Positions 43,328 to 52,399 of a stretch of 64,000 nucleotides of DNA are shown piece by piece. The translations under genes were made by a program, and so were the position numbers. The first letter of the stretch is position 1. Each line of letters starts with the position of its first letter. This DNA is from Pseudochrobactrum sp. sp1633. Its GTDB lineage: Bacteria; Pseudomonadota; Alphaproteobacteria; Rhizobiales; Rhizobiaceae. The notes beneath the pieces are model-generated. The model saw only the letters and a list, made by a program, of their open reading frames with translations. It was not told the origin of the DNA and did no database searches. The stretch spans positions 186,001 through 250,000 of the forward strand of contig NZ_JARRAE010000006.1 in the NCBI RefSeq assembly GCF_030376605.1, written 5' to 3'.

Positions 43328-43903
43328 ATGAAATCCAATCAGATACTAAGAGAAAGGCGCAGGAATGCTGCATTGAAAAACAAGAACAATTCAAAGAAAA
43401 ATAAATATAATCACCGTAATTATCCTTTAAAAATCGGATATGCTCGCGTTTCTACTGATGTGCAACGCATGGATTTGCAAATGGACGCACTGAAGCAGGC
43501 AGGATGCGATCAAATTTTTACAGACCAAGGGATATCAGGTGCCTCGTCTGAGCGACCAGGACTACAACTGGCAGTAGGCGCACTTCAAAAAGGCGACACC
43601 TTGATAGTTTGGCGTCTTGACCGTCTCGGGCGTTCTTTGGTCAATCTGGTTGAGCTTGTAAGTAATCTGGGAAAACAAGGTGTTGAGTTTCGGTCATTGA
43701 GCGAAAGCATCGACACCAGTTCATCGGGTGGAAAACTACTATTCCACATGATTGCAGCATTAGCAGAATTCGAACGTTCACTCATAAGCGAACGGACGAA
43801 AGCAGGCATGGCAGCAGCAAAACTGCGCGGCAAACATGTCGGACGGCCACCGCGGATGAAACCAACCCAGGCATCAAAAACCACTCCGAAGAGGCATGGG
43901 TGA
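43328..43903 (+). CDS. Serine resolvase/invertase (Pin/TnpR family)
   Basis: 191 residues. The catalytic domain begins 'IGYARVSTDVQRMDLQMDALKQAGC' with nucleophile Ser (near residue 44) and contains 'LIVWRLDRLGRSLVNLVEL' and the E-helix region 'GGKLLFHMIAALAEFERSLISERTKAGMAAAKLRGKHVGRPP'. The final HTH is short (it ends soon after 'GRPPRMKP'), so the DNA-binding part is truncated compared with typical TnpR/Hin (about 20-25 residues missing); activity is uncertain. An unusual basic extension of about 35 residues precedes the domain. GGAAAG lies before the ATG. Confidence 0.88.
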   Translation: MKSNQILRERRRNAALKNKNNSKKNKYNHRNYPLKIGYARVSTDVQRMDLQMDALKQAGCDQIFTDQGISGASSERPGLQLAVGALQKGDTLIVWRLDRLGRSLVNLVELVSNLGKQGVEFRSLSESIDTSSSGGKLLFHMIAALAEFERSLISERTKAGMAAAKLRGKHVGRPPRMKPTQASKTTPKRHG

Positions 43904-44010
43904 AAGTTCCTAAAAAGTCCATCCTTGCTATTTTGTTCTCACTATTGTACGTGGGTACATATCTTAAAATTGTGAGACAATCATGATTTTTCTAGAAAAA
44001 TATCAAGGAC

Positions 44011-44415
44011 TTATAGTCCGTCGGAGGACATCATCCGTCCTCCGCTACCAACAAACTTCCAAATAAAATCAAATACCTGCTTAAAATCGCTACACACAGC
44101 GACTGCTGATTTATGCAGCTCCGTTTCTGATAATCTGGCGCAAAAATAATCCGTCATCTTCAATTGTGCTGCCGATACATCAACGACCTTATGCCCTACG
44201 CCTACAAGCGGCATGATCGCTGTTTCAGTACATTTCAAATTTTTTCCAAATATTTTGCCACGAGCATATCGCAGATAAAGAGCCTCGGGCGGGCACATTC
44301 GCTTAGAATAAGATCTGAGCGCCTCTGCGGGAAACACATACAAAGCAGACAGGAGCCCGACCTCTCCCCCTTTGCGGCCATTACAATCTATGAGATACCG
44401 GCGAACATCAACCAC
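44011..44415 (-). CDS. Possible hypothetical protein running across attR
   Basis: 134 codons from GTG 44415. The amino-acid pattern is protein-like for its first 125 codons, but there is no ribosome site and it overlaps the start region of the GNAT gene on the other strand. Its 3' end crosses attR: the last dozen codons derive from the island. Before insertion the frame would have run antisense into the tRNA gene. I cannot decide whether it is expressed. Confidence 0.3.
   Translation of the reverse strand: MVDVRRYLIDCNGRKGGEVGLLSALYVFPAEALRSYSKRMCPPEALYLRYARGKIFGKNLKCTETAIMPLVGVGHKVVDVSAAQLKMTDYFCARLSETELHKSAVAVCSDFKQVFDFIWKFVGSGGRMMSSDGL
44033..44050. other. attR of the genomic island
   Basis: Exact copy of the last 18 bases of the tRNA-Met gene (31111-31128), same strand; it is not part of a second tRNA gene, since no cloverleaf precedes it. 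Confidence 0.9.
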
Positions 44416-44427
44416 AGGAGAGTGTTC

Positions 44428-44892
44428 GTGGAAATTTCAGTTACTCTGGCCTCGCTTGATATGAAGCAGCAACTGCACGCTCTCATGCAACCTTATTTGA
44501 CTGAACTAAGCCAGTACGACGAGGTTGACGCAGACTACCCCTACTTTGATGCCTATTGGCGGGATGATGATCGCTGGCCGTATCTTATCAAAGCAGATGA
44601 CCAGATTGCAGGCTTTGCTCTCGTGAACAAATGGTCGCCCTCCCAACTGGGGACAGACTTTGCAATTGCAGAGTTCTACATTCTCCCTGCCTTTCGCAAA
44701 AACGGAATAGGCAGCAGCACCTTCTTGCTCCTGCTGGAAAAACATAAAGGGATCTGGGAGGTAAGTATCATAGGCGATAATCACACTGCCCATAATTTCT
44801 GGAAAACTACCATCCATCAGGCGAATATTTTGCATCTCAAGCAAATATTGGAAGAGCCTGAAGTCATATACAGGTTCACTACAAAAGGCTGA
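44428..44892 (+). CDS. GNAT N-acetyltransferase (COG5628 type)
   Basis: 154 residues from GTG 44428, with AGGAG seven bases upstream; the frame is open to 44164, but the extension is not family-like. 'LMQPYLTELSQYDEVDADYPYFDAYWRDDDRWPYLIKADDQIAGFALVNKWS' is the characteristic N-terminal half, and motif A 'FYILPAFRKNGIGSSTFLLLLEKH' binds acetyl-CoA. The substrate is unknown. It is the first chromosomal gene after the island on this side. Confidence 0.87.
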   Translation: MEISVTLASLDMKQQLHALMQPYLTELSQYDEVDADYPYFDAYWRDDDRWPYLIKADDQIAGFALVNKWSPSQLGTDFAIAEFYILPAFRKNGIGSSTFLLLLEKHKGIWEVSIIGDNHTAHNFWKTTIHQANILHLKQILEEPEVIYRFTTKG

Positions 44893-44898
44893 GGCACA

Positions 44899-44932
44899 AT
44901 AAAAAAGGCCGGGGCAAAATTGCACCGACCTT
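44899..44932. terminator. Terminator after the GNAT gene
   Basis: Arms AAGGCCGGGGC / GCACCGACCTT with a wobble and one mismatch, A-run before and moderately T-rich after; reads better on the minus strand (six T). Confidence 0.55.
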
Positions 44933-45170
44933 CCTACTCATCATTAAATTGCCAGTGCCAGTACATCCGTGGTCAAAAGCATAAATTGATGACGACATTA
45001 GCGAGCAACAGACGCGTTCCAGCGCTCATAAGCAATGTCATGAAACACTCTATAAATGATCATTGTGTTGAAAAGAAGTCCAAGTGATCATTTATCAAAA
45101 AACACCAAAAATCATCTATGAAAGCGTATTTTCATCAAAAATTTTCTGAGAGCTATTGTTTAGCCATAGT

Positions 45171-45707
45171 TTAAATCTGCTGAACCCAGTTAATTTGATC
45201 AGGCGCAATACCGACTTCCCTTGCAACTTTAAACGCACGATCTTTTAAGTCTTCGGACATTTCAGCTGAGCGTGAGAGAACCCAAAAATATTGCGGGCTG
45301 GATCCTGCGACAATTGACCATTGATAGTCCTCATCAAGGGCAACCACATTATAGCCCCCGTAAAACGGCCCGAAAAATGAGACCTTGAGAGCGCCTTCAT
45401 TTTGACTGCGGACGAAGACAGCTGTACCGGACGCGCGCTTGTGACGGCCTGAATTCGCGTCAACGCCGCTGTTCAGAACATTCACTGTCCCGTCACCGTT
45501 AAGCGTGTATTCAGCCGTGGTTTTAATCAAACCGCGCTCAAAGCGGTTATCAACGCGCCCTACTTCATACCATTTCCCCAAATACCGGCTCAGATCAAAG
45601 CCTGTAACAGGCACAACATTTTCGGGTATTTGAGGATTGCTGGCACGGTAAAATTTATAACCGGCAAATAAGCCAATGGCTGCTAAAGCTAGCTTTTTCA
45701 CGCTCAT
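45171..45707 (-). CDS. blc: Bacterial lipocalin (Blc-like)
   Basis: 178 residues. N-terminal hydrophobic segment (about 5-20) without a lipobox Cys, so it is anchored or secreted rather than a lipoprotein. The lipocalin signature 'SRYLGKWYEVGRVDNRFERG' (about 40-59) and the closing 'QYFWVLSRSAEMSEDLKDRAFKVAREVG' identify the family. It stores or carries lipids such as lysophospholipids in the periplasm. Expressed alone; no terminator close behind. Confidence 0.92.
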   Translation of the reverse strand: MSVKKLALAAIGLFAGYKFYRASNPQIPENVVPVTGFDLSRYLGKWYEVGRVDNRFERGLIKTTAEYTLNGDGTVNVLNSGVDANSGRHKRASGTAVFVRSQNEGALKVSFFGPFYGGYNVVALDEDYQWSIVAGSSPQYFWVLSRSAEMSEDLKDRAFKVAREVGIAPDQINWVQQI

Positions 45708-45878
45708 ACTTAACTCCTGTCAGTTATATATGAACGCATATAGGAATTCAGAGTTCCGAAAACAGCTTATCTTTTCAGGTTGAGTTATCTGGCAAGCGCA
45801 TGAGCGGCACTGCGGCGGGCACAACACATGCACCCGCCTTAGCCCTGATATTACGACTCAATATCGCGGGAGAAATCG

Positions 45879-47003
45879 CTACTTGAGCTGCTCGATCAAT
45901 GTTTCCTTCACAGCAGTATCAAAAGAGTCGCTCGCACCGTCTTTGCTTTGCTTGGCACTTTGTTCTGCCACATAGGCATCACGCTTTGTCACAAGCTCAA
46001 CCATTGCGTCTTCGAACTTGTCGCGTTCCTGAGAGCGCTGCTCAATCATGTCCTGCTTTTCTTTGGCCGATTTGCCACGCAAGCCTTCAGGCAATTCAGC
46101 GTCTTTAATCGCATCCAGCTTTTGCGTACCGTTTTTCACATCAGCCACAAGGTCACCGCCACCGGTGACAACCTCTTTCGCTCCGCCTTTTTTGGAATAA
46201 TAGCGAGAATTATCAACTTGGACCGCAGCGGGAGCCATCGCTTTTGTTTCCAGTTTCATACGCAAATCTGTTTGCTCCTTACCACTACCGTAAGGAAGAA
46301 CCGTCTTATCGATTTTTTGCTGAAGGATAATAATATCATTATCAAACGGCGTTTCGATGATGGTAATACGCCCGCCATCCTGCGGAATAGCGATATACCG
46401 GCCATGTCCGAGCTGGGCGATTTCCCGCCAGACTTTTGTCGTGTCCGGATCATCCCCCGCCTGTACCGTATTAACGGTTATTGCCTCTTCTTTCGCACGT
46501 TTCATAATCTGCGGATATTGCCAGACATTTGGATAATCCATATGCGGCGGTGCATCGCCGACAAGAAAAACAATGCGCTTTGTGTCATCGCCTTTTGTCC
46601 ATTTTAACTTACGCACAGCTTCATCAAGCGCTTCATTGACCGATTCAGGCGTATCACCGCCGCCATCGGCCTCAAGCTTAATCAGCTTGCCATAAAGCCC
46701 CTGCACATCAGAACTCATGTCATAAGATTTCAGCACATATTCGTCGCCCTGATCGCGATAGGCAACAAGTGCCATGCGAATATCCGCATCGGGATTAACA
46801 TCAATAATTGTATTGGCAATTGACCAGATTTTACGTTTTGCACCGTCGATTAATCCAGCCATAGAACCGGTTGTATCGAGCACAAAGGCGACTTCAATAT
46901 GCTGTTTTTTGGCTGGGCTTTCGGCGAAGGCAGGCAAGTTAAATGCCGTCATCACAAGACCGGCGGCAATAGTTTTTCCAAAAAGACATAGTGAACGATG
47001 CAT
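45879..47003 (-). CDS. Secreted VWA-domain protein
   Basis: 374 residues. Signal peptide at about 1-27. The von Willebrand A domain (about 36-230) has a complete MIDAS: 'FVLDTTGSMAGLIDGAK' (DxTxS variant), a Thr in 'GGDTPESVNEAL' and Asp in 'VFLVGDAPPHMDYP'. The C-terminal half is charged and helical ('KSAKEKQDMIEQRSQERDKFEDAMVELVTKRDAYVAEQ'). Periplasmic, binding a divalent ion and a protein partner; the partner is unknown. Single gene. Confidence 0.88.
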   Translation of the reverse strand: MHRSLCLFGKTIAAGLVMTAFNLPAFAESPAKKQHIEVAFVLDTTGSMAGLIDGAKRKIWSIANTIIDVNPDADIRMALVAYRDQGDEYVLKSYDMSSDVQGLYGKLIKLEADGGGDTPESVNEALDEAVRKLKWTKGDDTKRIVFLVGDAPPHMDYPNVWQYPQIMKRAKEEAITVNTVQAGDDPDTTKVWREIAQLGHGRYIAIPQDGGRITIIETPFDNDIIILQQKIDKTVLPYGSGKEQTDLRMKLETKAMAPAAVQVDNSRYYSKKGGAKEVVTGGGDLVADVKNGTQKLDAIKDAELPEGLRGKSAKEKQDMIEQRSQERDKFEDAMVELVTKRDAYVAEQSAKQSKDGASDSFDTAVKETLIEQLK

Positions 47004-47175
47004 AGCTTTCCCCGCACAAATAAGAAGATAACTATGCTTTGCGATAAATTATGGCATATCAGTGTCTGGCGCAGGTGCTTGTTTCAGCACGCTTAAAAAA
47101 CCTGCGCAATCAAATTTACAATCAACGAAACCTTGCAGATACGCGCCGGCGGAGGTTTCACCGGCGCGCTTTGCA

Positions 47176-48408
47176 TTAATGTCCTGACAGAACGAGCAGT
47201 CGCACAGGCAGCATAATTGCCTGAATCCGCAGAATTGCAGCATGGACAACGCCTGTAGCATCAACAGCATGTAAGAACACTGTACGCAGCGGTCCGGCAG
47301 TACCGGCCTCCAGTTCTTCATGGTTGCTGGTATAGGCATTGGCAATACAATTGCTGCCCGGAGGAATATTCCCGAAACCACCTTCATAAAGCGGCTCCAG
47401 AGTAGCTGTTATTGTTCCCGGAAGTCCCAGCTGCTGAACATCAAGCAACTGATCACTGGCACGCACCTGACCGCCTGCAATCACATCCTGAACCTCGGTC
47501 ACCACCATAGGAACAACCGTGAAAGGCTGGCCGATACAGGTGACCTCAGCAATCATGCCGGCTTTGATAACCTGCGTTTCAATCTGCCCGAAACCGGCAA
47601 CCAGTCTGTTTCGCCCTGCACCTTCCGGCACCAGAACACCGGCCGGACGCAACAGCGGATTTACAACCTCGCCCTTACGCAAGGTAAACTGCTGTACAGT
47701 GCCGGAAACACCGGCTCTCACAATCGTTTTTTCCAGCTGAACCTGTGCCTCTTCCAGCGAAGCTTCAGCACTGGCTTTTTGTGCAGGCAGCAATGTGCTG
47801 ATTTTGGTTTGCAATGTCTGCTTCTTGGCAATCGCCTCAGCCAGAGCGCCTTTGCGCCCTTCAAGGCTGGATCTCAGGCGGTCAATCTCACGCTGAGCAA
47901 CCACATTCGGATTACGGCGCTGCAACTCAGTCTGTGTATTGAGATCAATCTGCGCCTGCAAATAGGCTGCCTCAACTGACTGTATCGCACCATCTGTTGC
48001 AGCAATCTCAGATTTTGCCACCTCAGTTTCTGCCTGCACTTCAACAATACGTTGTTCTGCAGTTTTCATTGCAGCTTCCTGCTTGCTACTGTCCAAACGG
48101 AACAGCGGATCACCAGCCGCCACTTTCTGAAAGCGCGTAACATAGACTTCTTCAACACGCCCCGGAATTTCCGGCAGAATGGTAACAGTACGATAAGCGG
48201 CAGTCACATTGGTGGTAGAGGGATGATAGTAAAAAATCATCGTAATGAGTGAAATTGTGAGAATAAGACAAGCTGTTATTCCCCAGCGCAGTTCAAACCA
48301 GACGGAGTAAAGTGTTATCTCCCTTCCGATCATTTTACCCTGACCATATCGCCGGAACAGATAATCCGGAAAAATTGTCACCATAGAACAGAGCAGAAAT
48401 TCCAGCAT
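47176..48408 (-). CDS. HlyD/EmrA-type membrane fusion (adaptor) protein
   Basis: 410 residues. N-terminal conserved stretch 'MLEFLLCSMVTIFPDYLFRRYGQGK', membrane helix at about 45-60 ('ITACLILTISLITMIFYY'), lipoyl-like half 'TVTILPEIPGRVEEVYVTRFQKVAAGDPLFRLD' (about 74-106), alpha-helical hairpin (about 110-215), and the returning lipoyl half with beta barrel ('TIVRAGVSGTVQQFTLRKGEVV'). No outer membrane factor or pump is adjacent. Its start overlaps the stop of the upstream membrane gene by one base (TAATG), so the two act together. A GCGCCGG/CCGGCGC hairpin follows without a T-run. Confidence 0.87.
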   Translation of the reverse strand: MLEFLLCSMVTIFPDYLFRRYGQGKMIGREITLYSVWFELRWGITACLILTISLITMIFYYHPSTTNVTAAYRTVTILPEIPGRVEEVYVTRFQKVAAGDPLFRLDSSKQEAAMKTAEQRIVEVQAETEVAKSEIAATDGAIQSVEAAYLQAQIDLNTQTELQRRNPNVVAQREIDRLRSSLEGRKGALAEAIAKKQTLQTKISTLLPAQKASAEASLEEAQVQLEKTIVRAGVSGTVQQFTLRKGEVVNPLLRPAGVLVPEGAGRNRLVAGFGQIETQVIKAGMIAEVTCIGQPFTVVPMVVTEVQDVIAGGQVRASDQLLDVQQLGLPGTITATLEPLYEGGFGNIPPGSNCIANAYTSNHEELEAGTAGPLRTVFLHAVDATGVVHAAILRIQAIMLPVRLLVLSGH

Positions 48409-48923
48409 TATTTCTTCTCCCCGTTCTGTTCCTGATTATGAAGCGGATAACTGTCTTCTGCTTTCAAAGGATGTGCGGCTTCAGCATTGCTTGCTAAAGG
48501 CTCATGCACAGGAGCAGGTGGTACGGCAGTTTCCTGCTCAACCGGTGCTGACGCAGGCACATAGCCCGGCGACACCTGAGGGCTGCGGGCAATTCTGTTC
48601 AGAGATTTGGCCATAGAAGATACCGGCGCAATGAAATTCGGAAGCTCAATCATTGCCAGCAGCAATGCGGCAATCCAGTAAAGCTGATTATGCGTAAAGA
48701 GCGCAATCAGCCCCAGAACAGCAACAATCTGCAACTGCACTTTATTGGTACGATGCGCCATTTGTTCCGGCAAAGCATGAAGCCGCAGGTAAAGCGTGCC
48801 AACCGCAAAAATGCTGCAAATAAGAAAAACAATCACGACATTAAACAAAACATCGGTTTGCCCTGGTGCCGTTATGAATGAGGGCACATGATCAATGGCT
48901 ATGGGGTGTTTGCTCACATCCAT
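48408..48923 (-). CDS. Small inner membrane protein, partner of the HlyD-type adaptor
   Basis: 171 residues. Three hydrophobic segments (about 27-47, 66-79 and 80-97) are followed by a Pro/Ala/Glu-rich cytoplasmic or periplasmic tail (about 115-171) that looks disordered. I do not recognise a named family; its function as a partner of the adaptor rests on the one-base overlap with the next gene. Confidence 0.75.
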   Translation of the reverse strand: MDVSKHPIAIDHVPSFITAPGQTDVLFNVVIVFLICSIFAVGTLYLRLHALPEQMAHRTNKVQLQIVAVLGLIALFTHNQLYWIAALLLAMIELPNFIAPVSSMAKSLNRIARSPQVSPGYVPASAPVEQETAVPPAPVHEPLASNAEAAHPLKAEDSYPLHNQEQNGEKK

Positions 48924-49286
48924 AATTTGCCTGTCTCCTGAACTATTATTTTTAATTTTAGTAATAAAGTATTCTCAGCGAAAAACAGGCCGCACATCAT
49001 GCGCAAACGAGGCCAAAAAATGTTGATTTTACTACAAAGTTAAGGCGACGACTGCCAAACCGGCCTTTAGTACCGCTGATAACGTGAAGTTGAAAACGAT
49101 AAGCTTTGACAGGCTCCTCCTCCCGAGCCTGATGAGGATTTTATCAGAAAAATATATTACGCAAAAACAATATTAATCTGCGGGCAAATATCTCTGCGCC
49201 ATATTCCGGCAATGAGATGATTCCGGCCTTCAATGTGCCTTATCAAAGCCCTATGATACGTCTGATATTATCAGCATGAGATTCTT
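48924..49286. promoter_or_regulatory. Divergent promoter region, membrane protein / tex
   Basis: About 360 bases without a gene. A weak AGGCTC/GAGCCT hairpin lies near 49110-49126. AT-rich before tex; no other structure seen. Confidence 0.4.
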
Positions 49287-51596
49287 ATGACAGACATTAC
49301 AAGACGGATTGCCGCAATCATTGCCGGTGAGATCAATGCCAAACAGGAACAGGCGGTTGCCGCCATCGGCCTGCTTGATGAAGGCTCGACTGTGCCGTTT
49401 ATCGCCCGCTACCGCAAAGAAGTGACCGGCGGTCTTGATGATACGCAATTGCGTAACCTGTCTGAACGTCTCGTCTATCTGCGGGAACTGGAAGCACGCC
49501 GCAGTTCCATTCTAGAATCCATCCGCACACAGGAAAAGCTCACACCGGAGCTTGAGCTGAAAATCGCCAAGGTCAGCACCAAAGCTGAGCTGGAAGATAT
49601 TTATCTGCCCTTCAAACCGAAGCGCCGTACCCGTGCCGAGATCGCCCGTGAGCGCGGTCTTGCCCCTCTGGCGCAGAGCATTCTGGATAATCGCGCAGCC
49701 GTGCCTGCGGAACTGGCTACCGCCTATATCACACCGGATGTTGCCGATGTGAAAGCAGCCCTTGAAGGCGCACGTGATATTATCGCCGAGGGTATCACTG
49801 AGAATGCTGATCTGCTTGGCCGCCTGCGCTCCTATATGAAGGACAATTCAGTTCTGCAGTCCCGCGTGGTTGCCGGTAAAGAGTCGGAAGGCGCGAAATT
49901 CTCCGATTATTTTGCCCATAGCGAGCAGTGGAACAAAGTGGCAGGACACCGTGCGCTTGCCATGTTGCGCGGCCGCAATGAAGACTTCCTGACACTCGAT
50001 ATTGCTGTTGACCAGCAAGACACATCGCAGGTCAAACCGGTTGAGCGAATGATTGCGCACAGCTATCAGGTCGGCGGCACGCTGGCCGGTGACAAATGGC
50101 TGATGGAAGTGATCGGCTGGACATGGCGCGTTAAACTTTCGCTGTCCCTCTCCCTCGATCTGATGCGCGATCTACGTGAACGTGCGGAAGAAGAAGCGAT
50201 CAATGTTTTCGCCCGCAATCTGAAAGACCTGCTACTGGCAGCACCTGCCGGTTCCCGCGCCACTATGGGTCTTGATCCAGGCATCCGCACCGGCGTGAAA
50301 GTGGCGATCGTTGACGGCACCGGCAAGCTGCTGGACACTGCAACCGTTTATCCGTTCCAGCCACGTAATGATCTGCGTGGCGCTCAGGCTGAAATCGCCT
50401 CGCTGATCCGCAAGCATAAGGTAGAACTGATCGCTATCGGCAATGGTACTGCAAGCCGTGAGACCGAGCGTATGGTTGCCGACCTGCTCACTGACATGCC
50501 TGCGCCGAAACCGCTTAAAGTGATTGTTTCAGAAGCCGGTGCATCGGTTTACTCAGCCTCGGAAACAGCGGCAGCAGAATTCCCGCAGCTCGATGTGTCA
50601 TTGCGCGGTGCAGTTTCTATCGCCCGCCGCCTGCAAGACCCGCTGGCAGAGCTGGTAAAGATCGAGCCGAAATCCATTGGTGTTGGCCAGTATCAGCACG
50701 ATGTGGATCAGAGCCGCCTCGCCCATATGCTGAATGCCGTGGTGGAAGATGCGGTGAATGCTGTTGGTGTTGATCTCAATACCGCTTCCGCTTCACTGCT
50801 TGCCCGTGTGTCTGGTCTGGGCGCTTCTCTGGCTGAGGCAATCATTGCCCACCGCAATGAAAACGGCCCGTTCAAGAAGCGTAAGGACCTGCTCAAAGTC
50901 GCCCGTCTCGGCAACCGCACATTTGAACAGGCAGCGGGCTTCCTGCGTATCCCGAACGGTACCGAGCCGCTTGATGCCTCATCTGTGCACCCTGAAGCCT
51001 ATGGCGTGGCCGCCAAGATCGTTGCCGCGTGCGGCCGCGATGTGCGCTCGCTGATGGGTGACGCCAGTGCGTTGCGTGCGCTTGATCCGAAGCTCTTTGT
51101 CGATGAGCGCTTTGGTCTGCCAACGGTGAAAGACATTTTGTCGGAATTGGAAAAGCCCGGCCGTGATCCGCGTCCGGAATTCAAAACCGCAACCTTTGCC
51201 GATGGTATTGACGATATCAAAGATCTCAAGCCCGGCATGTTGCTGGAAGGCACCGTGACCAATGTTGCTGCCTTTGGTGCCTTTGTTGATATCGGCGTGC
51301 ATCAGGACGGCCTCGTCCATGTGTCCCAGCTGGCCGATAAATTCGTCAAGGACCCGCATGAAGTGGTGAAAGCCGGTGATGTGGTCAAAGTACGCGTGAC
51401 GGAGGTTGATGTGCCGCGTAAACGTATCGGCCTGACCATGCGCAAAGATGGCGGCGGTGAAGATGCACCCAAGCCTATGGGTGAGCGCGGGCAGCGTCCG
51501 GCACAGAAACATTTCACGGCCAAGCCGCAGGAGAAGTCTGCTGAAGCTCAGGGCGGCTTTGGCGCAGCGCTGCTGGAAGCCATGAAACGCAAATAG
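49287..51596 (+). CDS. tex: Tex transcription accessory RNA-binding protein
   Basis: 769 residues, full length. In order: N-terminal Tex helical region ('[45 protein letters not shown]'), YqgF-like fold ('[24 protein letters not shown]', about 325), two helix-hairpin-helix motifs ('[27 protein letters not shown]', about 495), and a C-terminal S1 domain ('[38 protein letters not shown]', about 650). Cytosolic nucleic-acid-binding factor acting on transcription or RNA. Alone, ending at a strong terminator. Confidence 0.95.
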   Translation: MTDITRRIAAIIAGEINAKQEQAVAAIGLLDEGSTVPFIARYRKEVTGGLDDTQLRNLSERLVYLRELEARRSSILESIRTQEKLTPELELKIAKVSTKAELEDIYLPFKPKRRTRAEIARERGLAPLAQSILDNRAAVPAELATAYITPDVADVKAALEGARDIIAEGITENADLLGRLRSYMKDNSVLQSRVVAGKESEGAKFSDYFAHSEQWNKVAGHRALAMLRGRNEDFLTLDIAVDQQDTSQVKPVERMIAHSYQVGGTLAGDKWLMEVIGWTWRVKLSLSLSLDLMRDLRERAEEEAINVFARNLKDLLLAAPAGSRATMGLDPGIRTGVKVAIVDGTGKLLDTATVYPFQPRNDLRGAQAEIASLIRKHKVELIAIGNGTASRETERMVADLLTDMPAPKPLKVIVSEAGASVYSASETAAAEFPQLDVSLRGAVSIARRLQDPLAELVKIEPKSIGVGQYQHDVDQSRLAHMLNAVVEDAVNAVGVDLNTASASLLARVSGLGASLAEAIIAHRNENGPFKKRKDLLKVARLGNRTFEQAAGFLRIPNGTEPLDASSVHPEAYGVAAKIVAACGRDVRSLMGDASALRALDPKLFVDERFGLPTVKDILSELEKPGRDPRPEFKTATFADGIDDIKDLKPGMLLEGTVTNVAAFGAFVDIGVHQDGLVHVSQLADKFVKDPHEVVKAGDVVKVRVTEVDVPRKRIGLTMRKDGGGEDAPKPMGERGQRPAQKHFTAKPQEKSAEAQGGFGAALLEAMKRK

Positions 51597-51602
51597 CAAA
51601 AT

Positions 51603-51633
51603 AAAAAGGCCGCTGGAAACAGCGGCCTTTTTC
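51603..51633. terminator. Bidirectional terminator between tex and surE
   Basis: Stem AAAGGCCGCTG / CAGCGGCCTTT with loop GAAA and T-runs on both strands. Confidence 0.92.
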
Positions 51634-51655
51634 ATACCTGAATCGAAAGACAAAC

Positions 51656-52399
51656 TTATCTGCCTAAGGATTTGATAAGACTCTCATTTAGCACCGTCTC
51701 ACCAAACCAGTTGAGCCGGTTGATGCAGATAAATCCGCGATCAATCAGATCATTATCATCGCCTTCAGAAGATGAATGCGGGCGTCCGCGCGGCACCATC
51801 AGCACTGTCTCATCACCATCTGTGCTGACCACCTCAGATGATGATGCAATCTTGTCCCGACCAATGCGCGGCTGGGCAATTGGCGCAGGCAAACTATGCG
51901 GCAGATTAATGCTCAGCCAGTGCCCTTCACTCTGCCAGTCTGCACGCTGCTCTAACAGGTTACACAATAACTGTACCAGCGCGGCCAGATCGTCTTCACC
52001 ACGGCGCGGCTGCTTGACCTGCGAGAAACCGATGGCCGGTATACCCCAGAATGTCGCCTCACGGGCAATACCGAGCGTGCCGGAGTAAGCCAAATCTTCG
52101 GCTACATTGCGCCCGTCATTAATCCCTGCCAGCACCAGATCAGGCTTGGCCTGATTTTTAAACAGCCAAGTCATCGCCGACATAACGCAATCGGCAGGCG
52201 TGCCGGAACAGGAGTAACGCTGCTCCCCACGCTTCACCATTGTCAGTGGTTTGCCGATGGTAATGGATGCACCCGCAGCTGTACGCTTGCCATCCGGCGC
52301 CACCACCCACACATCATCACTCAATGCCCGTGCAGCACGCTCCAGAAAAGCCAGACCATCCGCATCAATACCGTCATCATTGCAAACCAATATCCGCAT
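51656..52399 (-). CDS. surE: 5'/3'-nucleotidase SurE
   Basis: 247 residues. The metal site is complete: 'ILVCNDDGIDADG' (Asp8, Asp9), Ser in 'AGASIT' (near 43) and Asn in 'LVLAGINDGRNVAEDLAYSGT' (near 95). SurE removes phosphate from nucleoside monophosphates and short polyphosphates. Usually it sits with pcm or nlpD in the chromosome; here it is the last gene of an ABC-importer operon and overlaps the MBL-fold gene by one base, so it may be a specialised paralogue that dephosphorylates the imported compound. Confidence 0.9.
   Translation of the reverse strand: MRILVCNDDGIDADGLAFLERAARALSDDVWVVAPDGKRTAAGASITIGKPLTMVKRGEQRYSCSGTPADCVMSAMTWLFKNQAKPDLVLAGINDGRNVAEDLAYSGTLGIAREATFWGIPAIGFSQVKQPRRGEDDLAALVQLLCNLLEQRADWQSEGHWLSINLPHSLPAPIAQPRIGRDKIASSSEVVSTDGDETVLMVPRGRPHSSSEGDDNDLIDRGFICINRLNWFGETVLNESLIKSLGR

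Larger units (their letters stand above)
31111..44050. mobile_element. Integrative mobilizable element in tRNA-Met, about 12.9 kb
   Basis: Bounded by an exact 18-bp direct repeat of the tRNA 3' end. The tyrosine integrase is the first gene inside the tRNA-proximal end; relaxase, possible replication protein, resolvase, a large NACHT-nuclease gene and small cargo genes follow. There are no type IV secretion genes, so it would rely on a helper for transfer. The flanking chromosomal genes are unrelated housekeeping genes. Confidence 0.88.

Noticed and set aside
44033-44050. A second tRNA gene at the far end of the island
   Set aside because: Only the last 18 bases of the tRNA are present; no D-arm or anticodon arm precedes them.
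44164-44427. 88-residue N-terminal extension of the GNAT at 44428
   Set aside because: Not family-like; a good ribosome site stands before GTG 44428.
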